Source: Ideonella_A sakaiensis_A (GTDB taxonomy: Bacteria; Pseudomonadota; Gammaproteobacteria; Burkholderiales; Burkholderiaceae_C). From it: a DNA stretch of 64,000 nt. Where the stretch lies: assembly GCF_048320135.1 (NCBI RefSeq), contig NZ_CP182947.1, positions 4,278,001-4,342,000 of the forward strand, given 5' to 3'. This document shows positions 1-8,243 of this stretch, one piece after another. The notes beneath the pieces are model-generated. The model saw nothing but the letters and a program-made list of their open reading frames with translations. It did not search any database and was not told where the DNA came from. Positions within the stretch are counted from its first letter, which is position 1. Each line of letters opens with the position of its first letter. The translations under genes were made by a program, and so were the position numbers.

Positions 1-1
1 C

Positions 2-2314
2 GCGCTGTTGATGAAGCAGCAGAACCCGCAGCACCAGATCAAGGTCGTCGAGCGCAACCGCCCGTATGACACCTTCGGTTGGGGCGTCGTCTTCTCGGAC
101 CAGACGCTCGGCAACATGCAGCAGGCCGATCCACCGAGCGCCGCGCTGATCCTCGACGCCTTCAACCACTGGGACGATATCGAGGTCAATATCCGCGGCC
201 ACAAGATCCTGTCCGGCGGCCACGGCTTCTGCGGCATCGGCCGCAAGCGGCTGCTCAATATCCTGCAGCAGCGCTGCGAGGAGGTCGGCGTCGAACTGGT
301 GTTCGAGGCCGACGTGAAGGACGACGACCAGTTTCCGGAAGCCGACCTGATCATCGCCAGCGACGGCCTGAACAGCCGCATCCGCACCCGCCACGAGGCG
401 ACCTACGAGCCTGATATCGATACCCGGCTGTGCCGCTTTGTGTGGCTCGGCACCCACAAGCTGTTCGACGCCTTCACGTTCGCGTTCGAAGAGACCGAAC
501 ACGGCTGGTTCCAGGCCCACGCCTACCGTTTCGACGACAAGACATCGACCTTCATCGTCGAGACGCCGGAGGAAGTCTGGCTGAAGGCCGGCATTGACAA
601 GATGGAGAAGGAAGAGGGCATTGCCTTCTGCGAAAAGCTGTTCGCGAAATACCTCGACGGCCACTCGTTGATGTCGAATGCGTCGCACCTGCGCGGCTCG
701 ACGCAATGGATCAAGTTCCCGCGCGTGATGTGCAAGCGCTGGGTGCACCACAACGGCCGCGCGCCGGTCGTGCTGATGGGCGACGCCGCGCACACCGCGC
801 ATTTCTCGATCGGCTCCGGTACCAAACTGGCGATCGAGGATGCGATCGAGCTGGCGCGCTGCATCGGCCAGTCGCCCGATGACCTGCAGGCCGCATTGCA
901 GCACTACGAGGATGTGCGCAGCGTCGAGGTGCTGCGGATCCAGAATGCGGCGCGCAATTCGACCGAATGGTTCGAACATGTCGACCGTTATGTCGACCTG
1001 CCGCCGGAGCAGTTTGCCTATTCGCTGCTGACGCGCAGCCAGCGCATCAGCCACGAGAATCTCAGGCTGCGCGACCGCGACTATGTCGAGCAATACGAGG
1101 ACTGGATCGCCGAACGCTCCGGCATCAAGCGGGTTCCGCCGCAGTCGCCGATCCCGCCGATGTTCACGCCGTTCACGGTGCGCGGCGTGACGCTGAAAAA
1201 CCGCGTCGTCGTCTCGCCGATGGCGCAGTATTCATGCGAAGAGGGGATGCCGGCCGACTACCACCTGGTACACCTCGGCTCGCGGGCGATGGGTGGCGCC
1301 GGCCTCGTCGTCGCCGAGATGACCTGCCCCTCGCCGGACGCACGCATCACGCCGGGCTGCCCTGGATTGTGGAATGAGGCGCAGCGCGACGGCTGGAAAC
1401 GGGTTGCCGATTTCATCCACAACAACAGCGACGCGAAGTTTGCGATCCAGCTCGGCCATGCCGGCGCGAAAGGCTCGACCAAACTCGCCTGGGAGGGCAT
1501 CGACCAGCCGCTCGACGATGGCAACTGGCCGCTGATCTCGGCGTCGCCGCAGCAATACCTCGACGGCGTCAGCCAGTGGTCGCGGGCGATGACGCGCGCC
1601 GACATGGACCGGGTTCGCGATGATTTTGTCCGCTCGGCGCGTTTTGCCGAACAGGCCGGCGCCGACTGGCTCGAACTGCACTGCGCGCACGGCTACCTGC
1701 TGTCGTCGTTCATCTCGCCGCTGACCAACCAGCGCACCGACGAATACGGCGGCTCGTTGGAAAACCGGCTGCGTTATCCGCTGGAGGTCTTCAATGCGAT
1801 CCGCGAGGTCTGGCCGCAGCACCTGCCGATGTCGGTGCGCATCTCGGCACACGACTGGGTCGAAGGCGGCATCACGCCGGACGATGCGGTCGAGATCGCG
1901 CGCGCCTTCAAGGCCGCCGGCGCCGACCTGATCGACTGCTCGTCTGGCCAGGTCAGCAAGCAGGAGAAGCCGGTCTTCGGCCGCATGTTCCAGACGCCGT
2001 TTGCCGACCGCATCCGCAACGAGGCCGGCATCGCGACGATTGCGGTCGGCGCAATTTCCGAGGCCGATCACGTCAACAGCATCATTGCTGCCGGCCGTGC
2101 TGACCTGTGCGCGATTGCCCGGCCGCACCTGGCCAATCCGTCGTGGACGCTGCTCGAGGCGGCAAAGATCGGCTACCTCGATCTGGTCTGGCCGAAGCAG
2201 TACCGCGCCGCGAAGATGCAGCTCGAGCGCAATCTCGAACGCGAGAAGGCCGCTGCTGCGCAGGCGGCCGGCGCATCGCCGCTCGAGCAGGCGAATGCGG
2301 CACTCGGTGTCTGA
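2..2314 (+). CDS. Bifunctional 2-aminobenzoyl-CoA (or salicylyl-CoA) monooxygenase/reductase, 5' partial
   Basis: This flavoenzyme fusion hydroxylates and then reduces a CoA-activated aromatic, most likely 2-aminobenzoyl-CoA. The frame enters from the left edge, so the N-terminal dinucleotide-binding glycine motif lies outside the window; the first visible residues are ALLMKQQNP. The first half is a group A FAD monooxygenase, with the flavin motif GDAAHTAHFSIGSG near nt 779. From about nt 1159 an Old Yellow Enzyme-like TIM barrel follows, starting MFTPFTVRGVTLKNRVVVSP and containing the barrel signature ELHCAHGYLLSSFISPL. The fusion is typical of anthraniloyl-CoA monooxygenase and of the related salicylyl-CoA 5-hydroxylase family. 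The ligase at 5908 favours the anthranilate reading. A MarR gene begins 15 bp after the stop. Confidence 0.88.
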   Translation, partial: ALLMKQQNPQHQIKVVERNRPYDTFGWGVVFSDQTLGNMQQADPPSAALILDAFNHWDDIEVNIRGHKILSGGHGFCGIGRKRLLNILQQRCEEVGVELVFEADVKDDDQFPEADLIIASDGLNSRIRTRHEATYEPDIDTRLCRFVWLGTHKLFDAFTFAFEETEHGWFQAHAYRFDDKTSTFIVETPEEVWLKAGIDKMEKEEGIAFCEKLFAKYLDGHSLMSNASHLRGSTQWIKFPRVMCKRWVHHNGRAPVVLMGDAAHTAHFSIGSGTKLAIEDAIELARCIGQSPDDLQAALQHYEDVRSVEVLRIQNAARNSTEWFEHVDRYVDLPPEQFAYSLLTRSQRISHENLRLRDRDYVEQYEDWIAERSGIKRVPPQSPIPPMFTPFTVRGVTLKNRVVVSPMAQYSCEEGMPADYHLVHLGSRAMGGAGLVVAEMTCPSPDARITPGCPGLWNEAQRDGWKRVADFIHNNSDAKFAIQLGHAGAKGSTKLAWEGIDQPLDDGNWPLISASPQQYLDGVSQWSRAMTRADMDRVRDDFVRSARFAEQAGADWLELHCAHGYLLSSFISPLTNQRTDEYGGSLENRLRYPLEVFNAIREVWPQHLPMSVRISAHDWVEGGITPDDAVEIARAFKAAGADLIDCSSGQVSKQEKPVFGRMFQTPFADRIRNEAGIATIAVGAISEADHVNSIIAAGRADLCAIARPHLANPSWTLLEAAKIGYLDLVWPKQYRAAKMQLERNLEREKAAAAQAAGASPLEQANAALGV

Positions 2315-2329
2315 CGCGGGGCCTCGGTG

Positions 2330-2869
2330 ATGAACCAGATCGATGTCTCGCATGCGCTGCTGAAGGATGCGCAGGAGCTCGGCCACGAGGCCCGGGCCGG
2401 CCGCAACGACCATGCGGTGCTGAAGCTGTGGCTGCGCATGCTGGCGTGCACGACGCAGATCGAGGCCGAGATCCGCAAGCGGCTGCGCGAGCAGTTTGCG
2501 ATGTCGCTGGCCCGCTTCGACTACCTGGCGCAGCTGTACCGCCATCCCGACGGGCTGAAGATGCGCGCGCTGTCGCGTTATCTGATGGTCACCGGCGGCA
2601 ATGTCACCGGGCTGACCGATGAACTCGAGCGCGAGGGCCTGGTGCAGCGTGCCGACAGCCCGGAAGACCGCCGCACCTTCATCGTCAGCCTGACCGCGAA
2701 GGGCCGCAGCAGCTTCGAGGTGATGGCGAAGGCACACGAGTCGTGGCTGCTCGAACTGTTCGACGGCATCGACGCAAAAAGCGTGCAGCGCATGTTTGCC
2801 GACCTCGGCGAGCTGCGGGTCCACCTCGTCAACCACAACAACGCATCGACAAGCAAGGAAAAGACATGA
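2330..2869 (+). CDS. MarR-family transcriptional regulator
   Basis: A 179-residue winged-helix repressor of the MarR type, probably the local sensor of an aromatic acid or its CoA ester. The recognition region reads LSRYLMVTGGNVTGLTDELE and is followed by the wing motif SPEDRRTFIVSLT, both standard for MarR. A GTG at 2327 directly precedes the ATG at 2330; I chose the ATG. The stop overlaps the next start (ATGA at 2866), so the regulator is co-transcribed inside the catabolic operon. That suggests autoregulation, but its operator would lie upstream of the window. The effector is inferred from context only. Confidence 0.87.
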   Translation: MNQIDVSHALLKDAQELGHEARAGRNDHAVLKLWLRMLACTTQIEAEIRKRLREQFAMSLARFDYLAQLYRHPDGLKMRALSRYLMVTGGNVTGLTDELEREGLVQRADSPEDRRTFIVSLTAKGRSSFEVMAKAHESWLLELFDGIDAKSVQRMFADLGELRVHLVNHNNASTSKEKT

Positions 2870-3735
2870 CAGACAAGCCAGCCGATACCGATCGCGTCGA
2901 CCCGGCGCTGGTTCGCGGCAACCGGCAGCAACTCGCAGGCTACGACGCGACGCATTTCAGCTGGCAGGTCGACGGCGGCGTCGCGACGCTGACGTTGAAC
3001 CGGCCGGAACGCAAGAATCCGCTGACCTTCGACTCGTATGCCGAGATGCGCGACCTGTTCGGCCGCCTCAAATATGCCGACGACGTCCATGCGGTCGTTG
3101 TTGCCGGTGCCGGCGACAACTTCTGTTCCGGTGGCGATGTGCACGAGATCATCGGCCCGCTGATCAAGCTGCGTGCGCCCGAACTGCTGATGTTCACGCG
3201 GATGACCGGCGACCTGGTGAAGGCGATGCGCGGCTGCCCGCAGCCGATCGTCGCGGCGGTCGACGGCGTCTGCGCCGGCGCCGGCGCGATCATCGCGATG
3301 GCCTCGGACCTGCGGCTCGGCACGCAGCGCAGCAAGACCGCCTTCCTGTTCAACCGCGTCGGCCTGGCCGGCTGCGACATGGGCGCCTGCGCGATGCTGC
3401 CGCGCATCATCGGCCAGGGCAGGGCGAGCGAGCTGCTCTTTATGGGCCGCTCGATGTCGGGCGAGGAGGGTGAACGCTGGGGATTTTTCAACCGGCTCTG
3501 CGAACCCGATGCGGTGCTCGCCGATGCGCAGGCGCTGGCACGCGACCTCGCCGCCGGCCCGACCTTCGCAAACGGCATCACGAAGACGATGCTGCACCAG
3601 GAATGGGCGATGACGATCGAGCAGGCGATCGAGGCCGAGGCGCAGGCGCAGGCGATCTGCATGATGACCGAGGATTTCAATCGCGCGTACCAGGCCTTTG
3701 TCGCGAAATCGCGGCCGAAGTTCGAAGGCAACTAG
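2866..3735 (+). CDS. Enoyl-CoA hydratase/isomerase family protein
   Basis: A 289-residue crotonase-fold enzyme. The oxyanion-hole segments are visible as NFCSGGDVHE near residue 86 and DGVCAGAGAI near residue 132. In this operon it probably hydrates or opens a dearomatised ring CoA ester made by the upstream monooxygenase/reductase, a beta-oxidation-like role; the exact step is not known from sequence. Translation is coupled to the MarR gene through an ATGA overlap. After its stop comes a 140-bp gap holding a REP-like inverted repeat, the only sizeable spacer in the operon. Confidence 0.88.
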   Translation: MTDKPADTDRVDPALVRGNRQQLAGYDATHFSWQVDGGVATLTLNRPERKNPLTFDSYAEMRDLFGRLKYADDVHAVVVAGAGDNFCSGGDVHEIIGPLIKLRAPELLMFTRMTGDLVKAMRGCPQPIVAAVDGVCAGAGAIIAMASDLRLGTQRSKTAFLFNRVGLAGCDMGACAMLPRIIGQGRASELLFMGRSMSGEEGERWGFFNRLCEPDAVLADAQALARDLAAGPTFANGITKTMLHQEWAMTIEQAIEAEAQAQAICMMTEDFNRAYQAFVAKSRPKFEGN

Positions 3736-3773
3736 AGCGGTGATGGACAAGCACCAGATCGGTGGCGAACCTT

Positions 3774-3865
3774 GTAGGAGGGGCTTCAGCCCCGATTGGG
3801 GTGTTGCCATGCTGCGAAATCGGGGCTGAAGCCCCTCCTACGGCCCCTCCTACGGCCCCTCCCAC
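3774..3865. repeat. REP-like inverted doublet plus a 12-bp tandem tail
   Basis: Two 23-bp units starting GTAGGAGGGGCTTCAGCCCC (3774-3796 on +, 3819-3841 on -) form a perfect inverted pair around a 22-nt spacer. Each unit has the REP layout: a GTAG head followed by its own small palindrome (GGGGCT/AGCCCC). After the second unit the tail CGGCCCCTCC(T/C)A repeats with a 12-bp period to about 3865. The element ends 10 bp before the acyl-CoA dehydrogenase ATG. In RNA it would fold into a long hairpin just ahead of the ribosome binding region. An open frame reads through it from 3762, but that extension is low-complexity repeat sequence and not a credible N-terminus. Confidence 0.8.
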
Positions 3866-3875
3866 GGACACTTGC

Positions 3876-5039
3876 ATGAAAAGCAATCACCTCGACTGGC
3901 CCTTCTTTGATGATCGCCACCGTGCACTGGCAACCGAACTCGATGCCTGGGCGGCACAGCACATCGACCAGCACCACGCCACCGATGTCGACGCCCAGTG
4001 CAAGGTTCTGGTGAAGCAACTCGGCGCTGCCGGCTGGCTTCGCCATGCGGTGGGCGGCACCGAACATGGCGGCAACGTCGACGTGATCGATACCCGCGCG
4101 ATCTGCCTGATCCGCGAAACGCTGGCTCGCCATTCCGGGCTTGCGGATTTTGCGTTTGCAATGCAGGGGCTGGGGTCCGGCGCGATCAGCATTGCCGGCA
4201 CCGACGAGCAGAAGCAGAGCTATCTCGGCCGGGTTGCGCGCGGCGAGGCGATCAGCGCATTTGCATTGTCCGAGCCCGATGCCGGCTCCGACGTCGCGGC
4301 GATGAGTTGCGCGGCGACGATCGATGGCGACCACGCGGTCCTGAACGGCCAGAAAACCTGGATCTCGAACGGCGGCATCGCCGACTTCTATGTCGTCTTC
4401 GTGCGCAGCGGCGAGGCGCCCGGTGCGCGCGGCATCTCGGCCTTCATCATCGATGCCGATACGCCGGGCTTCGAGATTGCCGAACGCATCGACGTGATCG
4501 CGCCGCACCCGTTGGCGACGCTGCGCTTCAACGATTGCCGCGTGCCGCTGACGCGGCGCATCGGCGAAGGCGGCGAAGGTTTCAAGATCGCGATGCGCAC
4601 GCTCGACATCTTCCGCACCTCGGTCGCCGCGGCGGCGCTCGGTTTTGCGCGGCGCGCATTCGACGAGGCGCTGCAGCGCGCGAAGACACGCAAGATGTTC
4701 GGCGGCGTACTCGCCGATTTCCAGCTGACGCAGGCCAAGCTTGCGCAGATGGCGACGACAATCGACAGCGCCGCGCTGCTGACGTACCGGGCCGCCTGGC
4801 AACGCGACCAGGGCCGCAGCGTGACGCGTGAGGCAGCGATGGCCAAGCTGACGGCGACCGAAGGCGCGCAACAGGTGATCGATGCGGCGGTGCAGATCTT
4901 CGGCGGGCTCGGTGTCGTCAGCGAGCAGCCGGTCGAGCGGCTGTACCGCGAGATCCGCTCGCTGCGCATCTATGAAGGCGCGACCGAAGTGCAGCAGCTG
5001 ATCATCGGCCGCGACCTGCTGAAGGAGGTCGGGCGATGA
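3876..5039 (+). CDS. Acyl-CoA dehydrogenase family protein
   Basis: A 387-residue FAD-dependent acyl-CoA dehydrogenase. It shows the flavin/substrate motif ALSEPDAGSDVAAM, the segment GQKTWISNGGIADFYVVF and the C-terminal YEGATEVQQLIIGRDLL; the Glu in YEGATE corresponds to the catalytic base region of many family members. The start at 3876 is chosen because the frame upstream is REP sequence and the family length fits. It likely oxidises an alicyclic CoA ester downstream of the monooxygenase. Its stop overlaps the start of the thioesterase gene (ATGA at 5036). Confidence 0.88.
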   Translation: MKSNHLDWPFFDDRHRALATELDAWAAQHIDQHHATDVDAQCKVLVKQLGAAGWLRHAVGGTEHGGNVDVIDTRAICLIRETLARHSGLADFAFAMQGLGSGAISIAGTDEQKQSYLGRVARGEAISAFALSEPDAGSDVAAMSCAATIDGDHAVLNGQKTWISNGGIADFYVVFVRSGEAPGARGISAFIIDADTPGFEIAERIDVIAPHPLATLRFNDCRVPLTRRIGEGGEGFKIAMRTLDIFRTSVAAAALGFARRAFDEALQRAKTRKMFGGVLADFQLTQAKLAQMATTIDSAALLTYRAAWQRDQGRSVTREAAMAKLTATEGAQQVIDAAVQIFGGLGVVSEQPVERLYREIRSLRIYEGATEVQQLIIGRDLLKEVGR

Positions 5040-5476
5040 CCGAGACATTCAGCCGCGAGCGCCTGATCCGCTTCTCCGACTGCGACCCGGCCGGCATCGT
5101 GTTCTATCCGCAGTATTTCGTGATGCTCAATGGGCTGGTCGAGGACTGGTTCAACGAGCAGCTCGGTGTGTCGTATGCCGGGCTGGTCGCCGAGCGGCGC
5201 ATCGGCCTGCCGACGGTGCGGCTCGAAGTCGATTTCAAGGCCGTCAGCCGGCTCGGCGACCGGATCCGGCTTGCGCTGCAGCTCGAGCGCCTCGGCGGCG
5301 CCTCGCTGACGCTGCTGCTGAATTGCCGCGGTGCCGATGATGGCGGCACGCTGCGCATGCAGATGCGCCAGGTGCTGGTGACAACCTCGCTCGACAGCCA
5401 CCGCGCGGTGCCGATTCCGGCCGACGTGCGCGATGCGATCGGGCGCTGGAGTGCGACCGACGTCGTTTCGACCTGA
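5036..5476 (+). CDS. Acyl-CoA thioesterase, 4-hydroxybenzoyl-CoA thioesterase-like (hot-dog fold)
   Basis: A 146-residue single hot-dog domain. The motif RFSDCDPAGIVFYPQYF near residues 12-28 matches the active-site strand of 4-hydroxybenzoyl-CoA thioesterases, where the Asp of DPAG is catalytic. It may release CoA from a pathway intermediate or act as a safety valve that prevents CoA being trapped in dead-end aryl-CoA esters. It overlaps the acyl-CoA dehydrogenase gene by four bases, so the two are co-translated. Confidence 0.85.
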   Translation: MTETFSRERLIRFSDCDPAGIVFYPQYFVMLNGLVEDWFNEQLGVSYAGLVAERRIGLPTVRLEVDFKAVSRLGDRIRLALQLERLGGASLTLLLNCRGADDGGTLRMQMRQVLVTTSLDSHRAVPIPADVRDAIGRWSATDVVST

Positions 5477-5507
5477 CAGACATCCACCAACAACAACGAG
5501 GCAAACC

Positions 5508-5903
5508 ATGATGCAAGTGCTCCTACCTCCCGGCTGGCCAAGGCCGAAGGGTTATGCAAACGGTGTCACCGCCACCGGCCGCCAGGTGTTCATTGCCGGC
5601 ATGATCGGCTGGGATTCGCAGGGCGAATTCCACAGCGACGATTTTGCCGAGCAGACGCGGCAGGCCTTGCAGAACGTCGTCGACGTGCTGCGCGAGGCCG
5701 GCGGCAAGCCCGAGCACATCGTCCGCATGACCTGGTATGTGACCGACAAGCGCGAATACCTCGCCGCCGGTCGCGAGGTCGGCAGGGCCTTCCGGGACAT
5801 CATCGGTTCGTTCAATGCGGCGATGACCGCCGTCGAGGTCAGTGCCTTGATCGAGGACCGCGCCAAGGTCGAGATCGAGTGCACGGCCGTCATTCCGGAG
5901 TAA
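5508..5903 (+). CDS. Rid (YjgF/YER057c/UK114) family protein lacking the usual arginine
   Basis: A 131-residue protein of the Rid superfamily, recognisable from VFIAGMIGWDSQGEF, the central helix ALQNVVDVLREAGG and the C-terminal strand KVEIECTAVIPE. Classical RidA enamine/imine deaminases have an Arg in the motif VEVARL that binds the substrate carboxylate. Here the equivalent reads VEVSAL, so Ala replaces Arg. I therefore place it in a non-canonical Rid subgroup and do not call it a deaminase. It sits 31 bp after the thioesterase gene, with a purine-rich ACGAGG ahead of the ATG, and only 4 bp before the ligase gene. Confidence 0.82.
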   Translation: MMQVLLPPGWPRPKGYANGVTATGRQVFIAGMIGWDSQGEFHSDDFAEQTRQALQNVVDVLREAGGKPEHIVRMTWYVTDKREYLAAGREVGRAFRDIIGSFNAAMTAVEVSALIEDRAKVEIECTAVIPE

Positions 5904-5907
5904 AGCC

Positions 5908-7545
5908 ATGGCCGAGAAATCCGCACATGTCGATACCTTCGCCCGCGACAACCTGCCGCCGCCGGAGCAGCAGCCCGAATTCCTGTTCGAACTGCCGGAG
6001 CTGCAGTTTCCGCCGCGGCTGAACTGCGCAACCGAACTGCTCGATCGCCACGTCGACGAAGGCCGTGGTGACCGCCCCTGCGTGATGGCGCCGGGCGGGC
6101 CGCGCTGGACCTATGCCGAACTGCTCGACAAGGCCGACCGCATCGCCCACGTGCTGGTCAACGAGATGGGACTGGTGCCCGGCAACCGGGTGCTGCTGCG
6201 TTCGTTCAACAAGCCGATGCTCGTCGCCTGCTGGTTCGCGGTGATGAAGGCCGGCGGCATTGCGGTCGCGACGATGCCGCTGCTGCGCGCAAAGGAGCTC
6301 GGCCAGATCATCGGCCGGGCGCGGGTCAGCCATGCGCTGTGTGATGTCACGCTGCGCCAGGAACTCGACGATGCGATCGCGAAGGCCGAGCAGCCGCTGC
6401 AGCTGCGCTGCTTCGGCGACGATTCGACCGACGGTCTGGAGGCGCTGATGCAGCGCCACGACGGGCGCTTCGCGAATGTCGACACCGCGGCCGACGACTG
6501 CTGTTTGTTCGGCTTCACGTCCGGCACGACCGGCCAGCCGAAGGCGACGATGCACTACCACCGCGACGTGCTCGCCTGCTGCGAAACCTTCGGCCGCCAT
6601 GTGCTGCGCGCCGAGCCCGACGACGTCTTCATCGGCAGCCCGCCGCTGGCCTTCACGTTCGGACTCGGCGGCCTGACGTTGTTCCCGATGCGGATCGGCG
6701 CGTCGACGGTGCTGCTCGAGAAGGCCTCGCCCGATGCATTGCTCGAGGCGATCGCCGCGAACAAGGCGACGGTGCTGTTCACCGCGCCGACGTCGTACCG
6801 CGCAATGGCCGATCGCGCACGCGATCGAAAGATCTCGGTCGCCAACGGCGGCTCGCTGCGCAAATGCGTTTCGGCTGGCGAAGCCTTGCCTGCCGCGACG
6901 CGGACGTTGTGGCGCGAGGCCACCGGCATCGAGATGATCGACGGCATTGGTTCGACCGAGATGCTGCACATCTTTGTCTCGGCCGACGAGGAACATGCAC
7001 GGCCCGGCGCGACCGGTATCGCGATCCCCGGTTACCGCGCCTGCGTGATGGGTGATGACGGCCAGCCGGTCGGTCCGGGCGTGATCGGCAAGCTGGCGGT
7101 GAAGGGGCCGACCGGCTGTCGCTACCTGAACGACGAACGCCAGGCCAACTATGTGAAGAACGGCTGGAACTACACCGGCGATGCCTACATCGTCGACGAC
7201 GACGGCTATTTCCACTACCAGTCGCGCACCGACGACATGATCATCTCGGCCGGCTACAACATCGCTGCGCCCGAGGTCGAGGAAGCGATCCTGCTGCATC
7301 CGGCGGTCGCCGACTGCGCGGTGATCGGCGTGCCCGACGAAGAACGCGGCCAGGTCGTCAAGGCCTTCGTCGTTCTGAAGCAGGGCGAGGCCAGTGACGA
7401 CGCGATGGTGCGCACGCTGCAGGAGCATGTGAAGGCCAGCGTCGCGCCGTACAAGTACCCGCGCCAGATCGAGTTCTGCGACAAGCTGCCGCGTACCGAG
7501 ACCGGCAAGCTGCAGCGCTTCCGGCTGCGCAGCACGGCCAGCTGA
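5908..7545 (+). CDS. abmG: 2-aminobenzoate-CoA ligase (benzoate-CoA ligase family)
   Basis: A 545-residue ANL-superfamily adenylating enzyme that would activate 2-aminobenzoate, or a similar aryl acid, with ATP and CoA. Visible motifs are the P-loop-like FTSGTTGQPKATMH near residue 202, the IDGIGSTEMLHIF acyl-binding loop, the YTGDAYIVDDDGYFHYQSR hinge region, and the C-terminal catalytic Lys segment LPRTETGKLQRFRLR. Together with the monooxygenase/reductase at the left edge it defines the aerobic hybrid anthranilate pathway known from Azoarcus evansii. Substrate specificity cannot be proved from motifs; benzoate or salicylate are alternatives. It is the last gene of the operon and converges with the racemase-like gene at 7564. 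Confidence 0.8.
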   Translation: MAEKSAHVDTFARDNLPPPEQQPEFLFELPELQFPPRLNCATELLDRHVDEGRGDRPCVMAPGGPRWTYAELLDKADRIAHVLVNEMGLVPGNRVLLRSFNKPMLVACWFAVMKAGGIAVATMPLLRAKELGQIIGRARVSHALCDVTLRQELDDAIAKAEQPLQLRCFGDDSTDGLEALMQRHDGRFANVDTAADDCCLFGFTSGTTGQPKATMHYHRDVLACCETFGRHVLRAEPDDVFIGSPPLAFTFGLGGLTLFPMRIGASTVLLEKASPDALLEAIAANKATVLFTAPTSYRAMADRARDRKISVANGGSLRKCVSAGEALPAATRTLWREATGIEMIDGIGSTEMLHIFVSADEEHARPGATGIAIPGYRACVMGDDGQPVGPGVIGKLAVKGPTGCRYLNDERQANYVKNGWNYTGDAYIVDDDGYFHYQSRTDDMIISAGYNIAAPEVEEAILLHPAVADCAVIGVPDEERGQVVKAFVVLKQGEASDDAMVRTLQEHVKASVAPYKYPRQIEFCDKLPRTETGKLQRFRLRSTAS

Positions 7546-7563
7546 CGCGGCAGGCCTCTCGCG

Positions 7564-8238
7564 TCAGCGGCGCAACATGCGGCGCTGCGCGAGCTGCAGC
7601 CGCAGCTGGCCAATCGCGCAGGCCACGCCGTCGAAGACCGGCAGGCCGCTTCGTGCGGCCAGCGCCGATGCATGGCCACACAACACGGCGCCGGCGAGCA
7701 CGATCGATCCGGCGCCGGCATCGCGCAGGCTGAAACAGGCGGTTGTCAGGCCATCGAGAACACCGGTCTCGGCCGCTGTGCCAGGCACGGAAAAGGCCGC
7801 ATCGAGCTCTGGCGCCTGCCAGCCGACGACGCGTCCGGCAACACCGATCTGCTCGACGCGCTGCCGGTACAGCGGCAGCATTGCTGCGCCGACCGTCAGC
7901 AGGCCGATCCGTTCGCTGTGCAGGCAGGCAGTCAGCAAGGCCGCTTCGGTCATCCCGACGACCGCAAGGGCCGGGTAGCGTTCACGCAGACGCGGCGCAG
8001 CGCCGTCGAGCGAGATGCCGAGCGCGATCGCATCGTGGCCTGCGGCGTGTGCCGCGGCGAGTTCGAGCGCATTGTTTTCTGCGGCCGCAAGCTGGGCGGG
8101 TTCGCGGACCGCTGCCGGTCCGTTGCGCGCGGTCACCGCGCTCAGTTGCTCGCCTTCGGACAGCGCAACCCGTGCCGATGCCGCAAGCCGTTCGGTGATG
8201 TGGACCGAGGTATTCGGATTGATCAGCAGCACCCGCAC
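7564..8238 (-). CDS. Asp/Glu/hydantoin racemase-superfamily protein, catalytic cysteines missing
   Basis: A 224-residue protein opening VRVLLINPNTSVHITER, the usual N-terminus of hydantoin/Asp-Glu racemases. I chose the GTG at 8238, 5 bp after the stop of the GntR gene, because the homologous region begins there. Two-base racemases of this family use two Cys, one after the third strand and one near residue 180. Here those segments read IALGISLDG (residues 71-79) and IVLAGAVLCG (179-188). Neither canonical position has Cys, though C187 lies nearby. True racemase activity is therefore doubtful. It forms a minus-strand unit with the regulator and the decarboxylase-like gene upstream. Confidence 0.75.
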   Translation of the reverse strand: MRVLLINPNTSVHITERLAASARVALSEGEQLSAVTARNGPAAVREPAQLAAAENNALELAAAHAAGHDAIALGISLDGAAPRLRERYPALAVVGMTEAALLTACLHSERIGLLTVGAAMLPLYRQRVEQIGVAGRVVGWQAPELDAAFSVPGTAAETGVLDGLTTACFSLRDAGAGSIVLAGAVLCGHASALAARSGLPVFDGVACAIGQLRLQLAQRRMLRR

Positions 8239-8243
8239 CGGCG

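Noticed and set aside
1232..2836. 534-codon open frame on the minus strand across the monooxygenase gene
   Set aside because: High-GC shadow frame; the protein is low-complexity Arg/Ala/Gly-rich, and the plus strand carries a clear flavoenzyme and MarR gene.
3762..3875. N-terminal extension of the acyl-CoA dehydrogenase
   Set aside because: The extra 38 residues (MANLVGGASAP... with repeated APPT) are translated REP sequence; the family N-terminus begins at 3876.
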